Below are positions 15,096 to 23,081 of a DNA stretch of 64,000 nt, piece after piece (within the stretch, counting starts at the first letter, position 1; every line of letters starts with the position of its first letter). Position numbers and translations under genes: made by a program. The notes under the pieces were generated by a model, which worked only from the letters and a program-made list of their open reading frames with translations, was not told the DNA's origin and did not search any database. The DNA lies in NCBI GenBank assembly GCA_958427145.1, contig CAUAAZ010000008.1:1-64000 (forward strand), written 5' to 3'. This DNA comes from an uncultured Collinsella sp. GTDB taxonomy: Bacteria > Actinomycetota > Coriobacteriia > Coriobacteriales > Coriobacteriaceae.

Positions 15096-16613
15096 ATGGC
15101 GCTCTATCTGGGTATTGATATTGGGACAAGCGCCTCTAAAGGCGTTTTAATCGATGATCGATGCAATATCGTTTGCCAAGCCTCTTGTGGACACGAGACG
15201 GACAACCCGTGTGATGGATGGTACCAGCATGATGCGGAGGCAGTTTGGTGGGGCGATTTTTGCCGCTTGTCGCGCGAGCTGGTGGCGCGATCGGGGGTTA
15301 ACGCGGCGCAGATCGGATGCGTGGGCCTTTCCGCATTGGGTTGCGACTGTGTGCCGGTCGATACCGAGTGCAACGCGCTGGCACCCGCGATTTTGTATGG
15401 AGTCGATGCACGTTCGAAGCCGCAGATTGACGAGCTTCTTTCCGAATATGGGTCAGACCGCGCACGCGAGCTTTTCGGGCACGATCCCTGTTCGTCAGAT
15501 ATTGCTCCCAAGATCTTGTGGTTTAAGGAGAATATGCCCGAGGTGCACGAACGTGCCGCGAAGTTCCTGACGGCGTCATCGTTTCTATGCGCAAAGTTGA
15601 CGGGGCGTTTTACGGTGGACCGTTATTTGGCGGAGGATTTTCTTCCCCTATATGACCGCTACACTTGGAAGGTTGATGCTCGGGAATGTGCTCGTTTCTG
15701 CCGGCCTGACCAGATGGCGGAGGTAATGTCGGCTACCGATATTGCCGGGGTGATTACGCAGCGTGCGGCAGAGGCGACGGGGCTCGCGGCAGGGACACCT
15801 GTCTTAGTGGGAACGGGCGACTCTGGTGCCGAGGCCATTTCGACGGGTGTATTCCGTCCCGGCGATATGATGGTTCAGTTGGGGAGTACGGCGTATTTCA
15901 TCTACCTAGCTGATCATATGATCGATGATGCCCGCCTGTGGCCAGGGACGTTTATCATTCCCGGAACTTACGGGATCTGCGCGGGGACCAATACGGCGGG
16001 TGCGCTCACATCGTGGCTGCGCCAAGAGCTGTATCGTGATGCCGTGGAGGCCGAGGACCACGGTGGCCCCGATGCCTATTCGGTTATGGCGCATGATGCC
16101 GCCGACGTGGCGCCGGGTGCCGATGGGCTCCTGTGTCTGCCGTACTTTGCGGGGGAGCGTACTCCGCTCAATGATCCCGCGGCGCGTGGCGTCTTCTTTG
16201 GACTGACCGGAAGGCATACGCGAGCCCATATGGTTCGCGCCGCCTTGGAAGGCGTCGCGTATACCGTTGCATCCCATGTCGACATTATCGAGCGAGAGCA
16301 TGGACTGCCAATTGGGCGCATTATGCTTGTCGGAGGTGGAACCAAGAATCCAGTTTGGATGCAGGCTATCGCCGACGTATGCGGGCGCGAGGTCTCGGTT
16401 GCCAAGGTTACGGTGGGCGCATGCTTCGGTGATGCCATCATGGCAGCACTCGCAGGTGGTGCCTATGCATCATGGGATGAGCTCGCCCAAGTCCTTGGCG
16501 TTGCGCAAACAATCGTGCCCGATATGGCTGCCCACGAGTTATATGCGTCGCGCCGTCATATCTTCGACGAATTGTATGCACGCAACCGTGATCTCATGCA
16601 CGAATTGGTGTAA
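15096..16613 (+). CDS. FGGY-family carbohydrate kinase, xylulokinase-like
   Basis: A 505-residue FGGY kinase. The ATP/Mg site is LGIDIGTSASKGVLID at the N-terminus, the catalytic Asp is in VGTGDSGAEAIST, and the C-terminal signature is RIMLVGGGTKNPVWMQAIADV. Length and motifs fit xylulokinase-type enzymes, which phosphorylate ketopentoses or related sugars. It is the last gene of the operon, 6 bp after the BtpA-like gene, and would let the released sugar enter central metabolism. An imperfect stem at about 16641-16673 may mark the end of the transcript, though it lacks a T run. Confidence 0.87.
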   Translation: MALYLGIDIGTSASKGVLIDDRCNIVCQASCGHETDNPCDGWYQHDAEAVWWGDFCRLSRELVARSGVNAAQIGCVGLSALGCDCVPVDTECNALAPAILYGVDARSKPQIDELLSEYGSDRARELFGHDPCSSDIAPKILWFKENMPEVHERAAKFLTASSFLCAKLTGRFTVDRYLAEDFLPLYDRYTWKVDARECARFCRPDQMAEVMSATDIAGVITQRAAEATGLAAGTPVLVGTGDSGAEAISTGVFRPGDMMVQLGSTAYFIYLADHMIDDARLWPGTFIIPGTYGICAGTNTAGALTSWLRQELYRDAVEAEDHGGPDAYSVMAHDAADVAPGADGLLCLPYFAGERTPLNDPAARGVFFGLTGRHTRAHMVRAALEGVAYTVASHVDIIEREHGLPIGRIMLVGGGTKNPVWMQAIADVCGREVSVAKVTVGACFGDAIMAALAGGAYASWDELAQVLGVAQTIVPDMAAHELYASRRHIFDELYARNRDLMHELV

Positions 16614-16692
16614 TGCTGCCGAATTGTACTGCCTACCAATAGGGACTGCGCTGTGCGATTCGCATGTCCCTTGGCATGTTTGCCCACAGGGG

Positions 16693-17475
16693 TTAGCGAA
16701 GGTCAAAAACAGAGCGCGCATTTGCTAAAACTGCCGACTCGATGCGCTTTGCGTCACAGTTTTTGAGTGAGGCAATGCGCATCGAGGTCCTTGTGAGCGA
16801 TCTGATGAGCGACTGTGCGCTTGTTTCTGTGTTTGGTTCGGCTGGTGCATCGGTCTCGAGCAGTAAACGATCGAGTGGAATCTGTCGTGCGTATTCGCGA
16901 GCGCGCTTGGTCGCGAGCATGCGTTCGTTGACGGAAAAATAACAGCCCGCATTACGCGCGCGGGCGAGTTCGTCCGAAGTGCCGCTAAACCAGTGGAAGA
17001 TGATAGCGGGGGAGTCGGGGCTTGGGATGAGCAATCCGTGCGATTCGAGGATATCCAGTACGGTTCCTGCCGAACGAACGGCGTGAATTGATATCACGCG
17101 CTCGGCAAGAGGATGCTGCACGAGCGCATCGCAGAGCCGGTCAAGTGCCTGTATTTGAAGCGGTTCCCTTCCGGCAAAGCGCGCGGAAAAGTCGAGTCCC
17201 ACCTCGCCAATGTAGCGCTCTTGGGCAGCAATTTCGCAAAGCAGATTGACCTCGGCAGGACCGCAGCGGCCGTCGGCGAGCCACCAGGGGTGGAGCCCAA
17301 CGCCAGCGATGATGTTTGGGTAACGGCTGGCCCGCTTTTTTGCTGCCGCGAAGTCGCGTGGGTCGATCCCGCAATCAAAGACCCCCAGCCCTATAGCCGC
17401 AGTTTCGTCAGCAACGGCATTCGGGTAAGTCATCAAATCAAGATGGCAGTGTGCATCAAATAACCGGGGCTCCAT
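16693..17475 (-). CDS. TatD-family metal-dependent hydrolase
   Basis: A 260-residue TatD-type DNase/hydrolase. Metal ligands are DAHCHLD (His9 and His11), the Glu of GEVGLDFS, the His of VISIHAVRS, the His of IFHWFSG, and the Asp of LLETDAP. TatD proteins are cytoplasmic 3'-5' exonucleases implicated in DNA quality control. It lies 14 bp after the tcdA-like gene and is probably transcribed with it. A long open frame on the opposite strand over parts of this gene has no support. Confidence 0.85.
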   Translation of the reverse strand: MEPRLFDAHCHLDLMTYPNAVADETAAIGLGVFDCGIDPRDFAAAKKRASRYPNIIAGVGLHPWWLADGRCGPAEVNLLCEIAAQERYIGEVGLDFSARFAGREPLQIQALDRLCDALVQHPLAERVISIHAVRSAGTVLDILESHGLLIPSPDSPAIIFHWFSGTSDELARARNAGCYFSVNERMLATKRAREYARQIPLDRLLLETDAPAEPNTETSAQSLIRSLTRTSMRIASLKNCDAKRIESAVLANARSVFDLR

Positions 17476-17489
17476 CTCGGCGCGCTCCG

Positions 17490-18284
17490 CTAGTCTAGGC
17501 GCTGGCCATCGGCGCGCACGCGCTCGGTGCCGCGGCCGCTGATCTGGCGGATAACCTCGCCGGCAATCATCTGACCCATGATGGGCGGCATAAAGCTGGC
17601 GGTTCCCAGCTCGGTACGCTCGTGGATGTTGGAAGGGTCGCGGGGCTGTGTCTTAACCGATTCCTCGCAGCTAAACAGTACATGCAGGCTCTTGATTCCG
17701 CGCTTCTTGCATTCTTTGCGCATAATGCGGCTCATGGGGTCACGTACCGTATCGAAAATGTCGGCAAAGCGGAGGCACTCGGGATGGAGCTTGTTGGCCC
17801 CGCCCATGGAGCTAACCAAACGAATGTCGTGGTCCTGAGCATATTTGGCAATGGTGAGCTTGGCCGAGATGGTGTCGATGGCGTCGACGACGTAGTCGAG
17901 CTTGCCGTCCGTCTGCTCCAAAACGCTCGCGAAGAAATCATCGATGTTGTCGCTCAGCAGGTATTCGGTGCGCTTGATGACGGTAGCGGTAAGGTTGATG
18001 TCGTGAATCATAGCCTCCATGACGTCGACTTTGCGCTTGCCGACGGTGCTGTGAAAGGCGATGGCCTGGCGATTGATATTGCTGGGCGCGATGATGTCCT
18101 TATCCAGAATGACGAAATGACCGATGCCGCCGCGGGCGAGTGCCTCGCAGCAGTTGGAGCCCACGCCTCCGCAGCCGAGCACTAGCACCGTAGCATCGGC
18201 GAGCTTATCGAGTGCCTCGCGGCCCATGATAATCTCGAGCTTGGTGTCGCGTGTCTCGACGAGAGCGGCAGCGGTTTCGGTCAT
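17490..18284 (-). CDS. tcdA: tRNA threonylcarbamoyladenosine dehydratase (TcdA/CsdL-like ThiF protein)
   Basis: A 264-residue ThiF/E1-like adenylating enzyme. The nucleotide-binding loop LGCGGVGSN is at residues 36-44, followed by IAPSNINRQ and the DAIDTISAKL Asp. Length and the C-terminal LFSCEESVKTQP and GTASFMPPIMGQMIAG blocks match TcdA, which forms cyclic t6A in tRNAs reading ANN codons. The second ATG (18284) is used because GGAGG lies 6 nt before it and touches the first ATG at 18288-18290. A TATAAT box (18329-18334, minus strand) provides a likely promoter. Confidence 0.88.
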   Translation of the reverse strand: MTETAAALVETRDTKLEIIMGREALDKLADATVLVLGCGGVGSNCCEALARGGIGHFVILDKDIIAPSNINRQAIAFHSTVGKRKVDVMEAMIHDINLTATVIKRTEYLLSDNIDDFFASVLEQTDGKLDYVVDAIDTISAKLTIAKYAQDHDIRLVSSMGGANKLHPECLRFADIFDTVRDPMSRIMRKECKKRGIKSLHVLFSCEESVKTQPRDPSNIHERTELGTASFMPPIMGQMIAGEVIRQISGRGTERVRADGQRLD

Positions 18285-18328
18285 AGACATCCTCCGATGG
18301 GGAAGCGAATCGTGTTTTAGCTATCGCC

Positions 18329-18334
18329 ATTATA
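18329..18334 (-). promoter_or_regulatory. -10 box of the tcdA-tatD transcript
   Basis: A consensus TATAAT on the minus strand, 44 bp before the tcdA start; the -35 region (TCAAAT, 17 bp upstream) is weak. Confidence 0.5.
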
Positions 18335-18370
18335 GGTGTTATCGCGATTCCATTTGAGCCCTTGGGCTTG

Positions 18371-18399
18371 TTGAAATGGGATCGGGGTTCGCATAAGAT
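18371..18399 (+). promoter_or_regulatory. Promoter of a candidate small RNA
   Basis: TTGAAA (18371-18376) and TAAGAT (18394-18399) are separated by exactly 17 bp. No gene with a ribosome site follows, only the structured stretch that ends in a terminator at 18466-18500. Confidence 0.6.
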
Positions 18400-18405
18400 T
18401 GAAGC

Positions 18406-18500
18406 AGATGGCACCCGTTGCAGCGGGTTGGCCAACTCTAAAACACGTTTGTAGCGTGAGAAGTGGCCGTCTTCGCATTACGCGGAGGCGGCTATTTTTT
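18406..18500 (+). ncRNA. Candidate small RNA of about 95 nt
   Basis: Between a good promoter and a strong terminator lies a stretch able to form three hairpins: ACCCG/CGGGT (about 18412-18428), CACG/CGTG (about 18444-18458), and the terminator stem. A 36-codon frame beginning at 18408 has no ribosome site. The transcript ends before the -35 region of the arsR promoter. No known RNA family is recognised. Confidence 0.5.
18466..18500 (+). terminator. Rho-independent terminator of the candidate RNA
   Basis: GCCGTCTTCGC pairs with GCGGAGGCGGC using two G-U pairs, loop ATTAC, then TATTTTTT. Confidence 0.8.
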
Positions 18501-18510
18501 GAGTACAAGA

Positions 18511-18548
18511 TTAGATAGTTAGACAAACATCTAAATATCGAGTATAGT
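18511..18548 (+). promoter_or_regulatory. arsR promoter with overlapping operator
   Basis: The -35 box TTAGAC (18519-18524) and -10 box TATAGT (18543-18548) have an 18-bp spacer. The inverted repeat TTAGA-CAAACA-TCTAA (18519-18534), with an extra TTAGAT half at 18511, covers the -35 and spacer, as expected for autorepression by the ArsR-type protein encoded next. Confidence 0.65.
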
Positions 18549-18582
18549 GTGCGCGTCATGAGAGATGATGAGAGGAGGTCTT

Positions 18583-18861
18583 ATGCCGGGAGAGGGTTTT
18601 AAGGCGCTTGCCGATCCAACGCGACGGCGCATTTTGGAGTTGCTGCGCGAGGGCAATTGCACGGCGGGGGAGCTTGCCGAGCATTTCGATATCAGTAAGC
18701 CGTCGCTGAGCCATCACTTGGCGACGCTCAAAAACGCCGGGTTGGTGACCGACGAGCGCCATGGCCAAAACATCGTATACAGCTTAAACACCACCGTCAT
18801 GCAGGATTTGATTGGCTGGTTTATGGGTTTTACAAACACGGAAGGTGATAAGGATGAATAA
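18583..18861 (+). CDS. ArsR/SdpR-family transcriptional repressor
   Basis: A 92-residue winged-helix regulator. The DNA-binding part is visible as LADPTRRRILELLREGNCTAGELAEHFDISKPSLSHHLATLKNAGLV. It carries no Cys-rich metal site, so it is of the SdpR rather than the metal-sensor type. GAGGAGG is 5 nt before ATG 18583. It overlaps the SdpI-like gene by 8 bp; in Bacillus SdpR and SdpI form an autoregulatory pair in which the membrane immunity protein sequesters the repressor. Confidence 0.9.
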   Translation: MPGEGFKALADPTRRRILELLREGNCTAGELAEHFDISKPSLSHHLATLKNAGLVTDERHGQNIVYSLNTTVMQDLIGWFMGFTNTEGDKDE

Positions 18862-19558
18862 CGAAAACAAGGGCATTCACCCCACGGGGGTATCGTCGCG
18901 CGTGTGGATTGCGCTGGTCGCTCTGTGCGTCGCCAATGTCGTAGCGCACCTCATGGTGATGCCGAGCTTGCCTGCGCAGATTCCCACGCACTGGGGCGCG
19001 AACGGCGCCGTCGACGGTTGGGGTCCTAGCTGGATGGCCTCCGCGCTCGGCGTGCTGCCTCTGGCGCTTCTCGCAATGTTCTGCGTGGTGCCGCGCATCG
19101 ACCCCAAAGGTGAGGCATATCGAACCTCGGGCAAGTTCTACCAGGGCTTCGTAATCGCCTTCACCTTGTTCATGTGCGCCATAAGCTGGCTGGGAGAGCT
19201 TACGGTCTGGGGCGTGGTGCCGGCGGTCGGTTCGGTTAACGTGCTGATTTCCGGTGTTGTCGGTTTGCTGTTCATCGGCGTAGGCAACTACTTGCCGCGT
19301 GTGAAGCAGAACTATACGCTCGGTATCAAGACACCCTGGGCGCTTGCCGATCCCGAGAACTGGCGCCGTACGCAGCGTTTTGGCGGCGCCTGCTTTATGG
19401 TGCTGGGTATTGGCCTGATTGTGATGGGCGTGGCAGGCAGCGTGCTTTCGAGTGAAGTCGTCGCCGCGGTGATTGCGGTTCTGGCGTTTGGTTCGGTTGG
19501 AGCCGTCTACGTCTACTCGTATCTGTTGTGGCGCAAATCGCAGCGAGCCGCTCGTTAA
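18854..19558 (+). CDS. SdpI-family membrane protein (DUF1648 plus SdpI domain)
   Basis: A 234-residue membrane protein with about six hydrophobic segments. The N-terminal DUF1648 motif PAQIPTHWGANGAVDGWG is followed by the SdpI domain with RVKQNYTLGIKTPWALADPENW. In Bacillus SdpI gives immunity to the SdpC toxin and captures SdpR at the membrane. No toxin gene is nearby, so here it may sense an envelope-active compound from other bacteria (inference). A terminator follows at 19624. Confidence 0.88.
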   Translation: MNNENKGIHPTGVSSRVWIALVALCVANVVAHLMVMPSLPAQIPTHWGANGAVDGWGPSWMASALGVLPLALLAMFCVVPRIDPKGEAYRTSGKFYQGFVIAFTLFMCAISWLGELTVWGVVPAVGSVNVLISGVVGLLFIGVGNYLPRVKQNYTLGIKTPWALADPENWRRTQRFGGACFMVLGIGLIVMGVAGSVLSSEVVAAVIAVLAFGSVGAVYVYSYLLWRKSQRAAR

Positions 19559-19623
19559 GGTTGCGGAAAACTAGCGTACGCAGTTCATAGTATGTTCCGG
19601 GGGACTTTTTCCAGGTAGTATTA

Positions 19624-19651
19624 GGGGGTGTGGGCAACCATGCCCCTTTTT
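19624..19651 (+). terminator. Terminator after the SdpI-like gene
   Basis: GGGG pairs with CCCC, with further pairing of GTGG and CCAT inside, followed by TTTTT. Confidence 0.65.
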
Positions 19652-19742
19652 CGTTACGTTTCAGAGCAGGTTCCCTCATTTCGTTTCCACTAAAGCGAAT
19701 CAAGAATAGGGAAACAGCAGGTAGAAAGGATAGAACAGACAT

Positions 19743-21422
19743 ATGGCGGAGTTTATCTACCAGATGTATCAGGCTCGCAAGGCCCATGGCGACAAGGTGA
19801 TCCTTGACGACGTGACCCTGAGCTTCTACCCCGGTGCCAAGATCGGCGTCGTGGGTCCCAACGGCATGGGCAAGTCGACCCTGCTCAAGATCATGGCCGG
19901 CATCGAGGAGGTCTCCAACGGCGATGCCAGGCTCACCCCCGGCTACACTGTGGGTATCCTGCAGCAGGAGCCGCCGCTCGACGACGACAAGACCGTCATC
20001 GAGAACGTGCGCATGGCGTTTGGCGACATGATCGCCAAGGTCGATCGCTTCAATAAGATCGGCGAGGAGATGTGCGACCCGGATTGCGACATGGACGCCC
20101 TCATGGCCGAGATGGGCAAGCTCCAGGACGAGATCGACGCCGCCGACGGCTGGGATATCGATTCCAAGCTCGGTCAGGCCATGGACGCCCTGCAGCTGCC
20201 CGATTCCGACATGCCGGTTAACGTGCTTTCCGGCGGCGAGCGCCGTCGCGTGGCCCTGTGCAAGCTGCTGCTCGAGTCTCCCGACCTGCTGCTGCTCGAT
20301 GAGCCCACGAACCACCTGGACGCCGAGTCGATTCTGTGGCTCGAGCATTTCCTGCACAACTACCAGGGTGCCGTGCTTGCCGTCACGCACGATCGCTACT
20401 TCCTGGATAATGTTGCCGAGTGGATCTGCGAGGTCGACCGCGGCCACCTTTATCCCTACAAGGGCAACTACTCCACGTATCTGGAGACTAAGGCCGCGCG
20501 TATCGAGGCACAGGGCAACCGCGATGCCAAGCTCGCCAAGCGCATGGAGGCCGAGCTCGAGTGGGTACGCAGCTCGCCCAAGGCTCGCCAGGCCAAGAAC
20601 AAGGCCCGTCTGGCTCGCTACGAGGAGATGGAGGCCGAGGCCCGCGCAAGCCAGAAACTCGACTGGACCGACATCCGCATCCCCGTGGGCCCGCGTTTGG
20701 GCAACAAGGTGCTCGAGGCCCATCACCTGCACAAGGAGTTCGATGGCCGTGTACTCATCGATGACCTTTCGTTCACCCTGCCGCGCAACGGCATCGTGGG
20801 CGTCATCGGCCCCAACGGTGTCGGTAAGACCACGCTGTTCAAGACGATTGTGGGTCTGGAGCCGCTGACTTCGGGCGAGCTCGAGGTGGGCGAGACCGTC
20901 AAGATCTCCTATGTCGATCAGAACCGTTCCGGCATCGACCCCGACAAGAACCTGTGGGAGGTCGTCTCGGATGGCCTGGACCACATGATGGTCGGCGAGA
21001 CCGAGGTTCCGAGCCGCGCGTACGTGGCGAGCTTTGGCTTTAAGGGCCAGGACCAGCAGAAGCGCGCTGGCGTACTTTCCGGTGGCGAGCGCAACCGTCT
21101 GAATCTGGCGCTTACGCTCAAGCAGGGCGGCAACCTGCTGCTTCTCGACGAGCCCACGAACGATCTCGACGTCGAGACGCTGTCCTCTCTCGAGGCGGCA
21201 CTGCTCGAGTTCCCGGGCTGCTCGGTGGTCATTAGCCACGACCGTATGTTCCTGGACCGCGTCGCCACGCACATCCTGGCGTGGGAGGGCACCGACGAGA
21301 ACCCGGGCAACTGGTATTGGTTTGAGGGCAACTTTGAGGCCTATCAGGCCAACCGTATCGAGCGCCTTGGCGAGGACGCAGCCCAGCCGCATCGTATTCA
21401 CCGCAAGCTGACGCGTGACTAA
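19743..21422 (+). CDS. ettA: ABC-F protein EttA, translational throttle
   Basis: A 559-residue ABC-F ATPase with two cassettes and no membrane segments. Walker A motifs are GPNGMGKS (38-45) and GPNGVGKT (about 356-363); signatures are LSGGERRRVALCK and LSGGERNRLNLAL; both Walker B regions read LLLLDEPTN. Length and spacing match EttA, which binds the ribosomal E site and gates the first peptide bond according to ADP/ATP ratio. AAAGGA is upstream. It is flanked by its own terminator-like repeat element at 21426-21565. Confidence 0.92.
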   Translation: MAEFIYQMYQARKAHGDKVILDDVTLSFYPGAKIGVVGPNGMGKSTLLKIMAGIEEVSNGDARLTPGYTVGILQQEPPLDDDKTVIENVRMAFGDMIAKVDRFNKIGEEMCDPDCDMDALMAEMGKLQDEIDAADGWDIDSKLGQAMDALQLPDSDMPVNVLSGGERRRVALCKLLLESPDLLLLDEPTNHLDAESILWLEHFLHNYQGAVLAVTHDRYFLDNVAEWICEVDRGHLYPYKGNYSTYLETKAARIEAQGNRDAKLAKRMEAELEWVRSSPKARQAKNKARLARYEEMEAEARASQKLDWTDIRIPVGPRLGNKVLEAHHLHKEFDGRVLIDDLSFTLPRNGIVGVIGPNGVGKTTLFKTIVGLEPLTSGELEVGETVKISYVDQNRSGIDPDKNLWEVVSDGLDHMMVGETEVPSRAYVASFGFKGQDQQKRAGVLSGGERNRLNLALTLKQGGNLLLLDEPTNDLDVETLSSLEAALLEFPGCSVVISHDRMFLDRVATHILAWEGTDENPGNWYWFEGNFEAYQANRIERLGEDAAQPHRIHRKLTRD

Positions 21423-21425
21423 TTT

Positions 21426-21453
21426 GTTACGCGGTTTTACCAAACCGCGTAAC
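21426..21453. repeat. Palindrome GTTACGCGGTTT hairpin, copy 1
   Basis: A perfect 12-bp inverted repeat (GTTACGCGGTTT / AAACCGCGTAAC) with a 4-nt loop directly after the ettA stop. The same arms recur at 31279-31307. Confidence 0.9.
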
Positions 21454-21467
21454 TGCCCGACGCTGCG

Positions 21468-21565
21468 CGGGCCGCAAGCACCCCATCTTGCCGTTCAAAC
21501 CGTCGCTCGCGTACCGAAGTACGCGTCGCTTCTCTTTCACGGCAACCTGGGGCACTTGCGGCCCG
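21468..21565. repeat. Structured inverted repeat element, copy 1
   Basis: Outer arms CGGGCCGCAAG / CTTGCGGCCCG enclose inner arms CCCCA / TGGGG, TTGCCGT / ACGGCAA and a central GCGTAC / GTACGC. The core is shared with elements at 31169-31264 and 47452-47552, while the arms differ in matching ways. Confidence 0.85.
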
Positions 21566-21597
21566 CTCGCTGTTGGTCACGGAACATCAACAAATAA

Positions 21598-21633
21598 AAA
21601 CGGCTCAAATCCTGATTTGGATTTGAGCCGTTT
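21598..21633. terminator. Convergent bidirectional terminator
   Basis: A perfect 15-bp stem (AAACGGCTCAAATCC / GGATTTGAGCCGTTT) with a 6-nt loop; the minus strand has the better T run (TTTTTATTTG), so it mainly ends the minus-strand gene at 21638. Confidence 0.85.
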
Positions 21634-21637
21634 GTCG

Positions 21638-22945
21638 TTACTGCTCGGGTTCTTCGACTTTGTCGATGGCCCAGGCGGCTCCGAGACCGCCGGTGGTGTT
21701 GCGGCGGATGCGCACGGTAACCTCGCGGCGCTCGCCGGCCTGCGTGTAGCACAGGGGGAAGTTTGCGCGGTTTCGCGCGGCCTCGATGGTACCGCGCTCG
21801 CGGGCGATCCAGTAGTACTCGCCGACAATGCCGAGCGTGTCGGCGCCGTAGGGGAGATAGGTCGACAGCCGGTGCAGAAGCGGGCCGGGGCAGAAGACCT
21901 CGGTTGCGAAATCGACGGGGAAGTCCTCAGGGATGGCGGGCGCTGCGGGTGCGGGGGTTGGGGCCGCTGCGGGTACCGAAGCCGGTGCCGGTGCGGGAAC
22001 TTGGTCGCAAGCAGTGGCGGGCACGGATTCGATGACGGGTGCGGGCTCCAGCGTCGTCTTCGGCTTGATTGTGGAATCTGCGGGCTTCACGGTGACGGGC
22101 GCGTCTGCAGCTTCAGTTTCAACCTCAACCTGCGTCGCGCTCTCATTCTCGACGCTCGACTTTGCCTCGATGGGCGTGGATGCCATGGTGGTGATGCCGG
22201 CATTGGCATTCTCGGGGTCATAGACGACCGTGAGCGAGATGGCGGGCTGCGGCGTCTCGGGCTCCGGCGCCGACTCGGTAGCGTCCTGTTCTGCGGGCTC
22301 TTCGGGCTGATCGTCCTCGGCCTCGTCGCCAAAGACATCGCTGTTTTGGAACGCAGACGGCTCGGGTTGGTCAGCGGCTTCTTCGGTTGTCGACTTGGGC
22401 GCTTCGTTGAGCTCCACAGTGGCTTCCTGCTCGGATATGACTTTGGGATCGGTCGTGGCGGCGATTTCGGTTTCGGCTTCTGCCGTTACCTCAATAGCGA
22501 CTTCGATCTCTGTCTCGGGCTCGGGTTCCGGCGCGGCTTCAACCATGGCTTCGGGCTCGGGACGCTTAACGTGCTTGGGGCGCACGGCCTTGAGGTCCTT
22601 CTCACCGCGCTTTTTCTTTTTGTAGGACTGCTTGGCGCCCTTGGCTGCCTTGGGCTTGTCCTCGCCCTTGGCAAGGGCGGCATCCCATGCCTCGTTGGCG
22701 ATGACAGTGGCATACAGGCGACCGCCCTTAAAGACGGTCAGCTTAATGCAGTCATCGAGCTCCTCGAGCAGCTCGCGCGTGGACTCGAAGCCCAGGTCAT
22801 AAGCGGCCATGTCGCCAGCGGCGAGTGCCTCTTCGACCTGCGTCATAAACGTTTGCTTACCGCACCCAATCGCGTCGCGCAGCAGGCGATACAGATAGAT
22901 GTGGTTGCCCAGCGATAGCGTGGGCTTAACTATTGTCTTGCTCAT
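21638..22945 (-). CDS. Unknown protein with conserved ends and long acidic Ala/Pro/Glu linker
   Basis: A 435-residue protein. Residues 1-90 form a compact, ordered domain (MSKTIVKPTLSLGNHIYLY..., ELLEELDDCIKLTVFKGGRLYATVIANE), followed by a basic patch (SYKKKKRGEKDLK) and about 200 residues of low-complexity Glu/Ala/Pro/Thr sequence. The last 90 residues are again ordered (GPLLHRLSTYLPYGADTLGIVGEYYWIARERGTIE..., VRIRRNTTGGLGAAWAIDKVEE). No signal peptide or membrane segment is seen. GAGGAG precedes the ATG at 22945. I do not recognise the family; two folded domains held by a flexible tether, perhaps nucleic-acid associated, is as far as the sequence goes. Confidence 0.75.
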   Translation of the reverse strand: MSKTIVKPTLSLGNHIYLYRLLRDAIGCGKQTFMTQVEEALAAGDMAAYDLGFESTRELLEELDDCIKLTVFKGGRLYATVIANEAWDAALAKGEDKPKAAKGAKQSYKKKKRGEKDLKAVRPKHVKRPEPEAMVEAAPEPEPETEIEVAIEVTAEAETEIAATTDPKVISEQEATVELNEAPKSTTEEAADQPEPSAFQNSDVFGDEAEDDQPEEPAEQDATESAPEPETPQPAISLTVVYDPENANAGITTMASTPIEAKSSVENESATQVEVETEAADAPVTVKPADSTIKPKTTLEPAPVIESVPATACDQVPAPAPASVPAAAPTPAPAAPAIPEDFPVDFATEVFCPGPLLHRLSTYLPYGADTLGIVGEYYWIARERGTIEAARNRANFPLCYTQAGERREVTVRIRRNTTGGLGAAWAIDKVEEPEQ

Positions 22946-23017
22946 GGCAAATCTCCTCTTTACACACGTAAAGCATCTTACCATCGCATAGCGTTTGCCA
23001 TGGCGGCGCCCAAGGCA

Positions 23018-23051
23018 AACGGGCGCGAACCGATATCGATTCGCGCCCGTT
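23018..23051 (-). terminator. Terminator of the minus-strand Ser/Thr-rich membrane protein gene
   Basis: A perfect 12-bp stem (AACGGGCGCGAA / TTCGCGCCCGTT), loop 10 nt; on the minus strand it is followed by TGCCTTGGG, a weak T run. Confidence 0.65.
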
Positions 23052-23081
23052 GTACAGGTTGCCTATCTGGGGATGCAGCGC

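Noticed and set aside
18408..18518. 36-codon frame (MAPVAAGW...) in the candidate RNA
   Set aside because: It has no ribosome site and reads through the terminator stem; a non-coding RNA fits better.
19395..21443. Long open frame of about 680 codons on the minus strand opposite ettA
   Set aside because: It mirrors a highly conserved plus-strand gene in GC-rich DNA, has no ribosome site and no family features.
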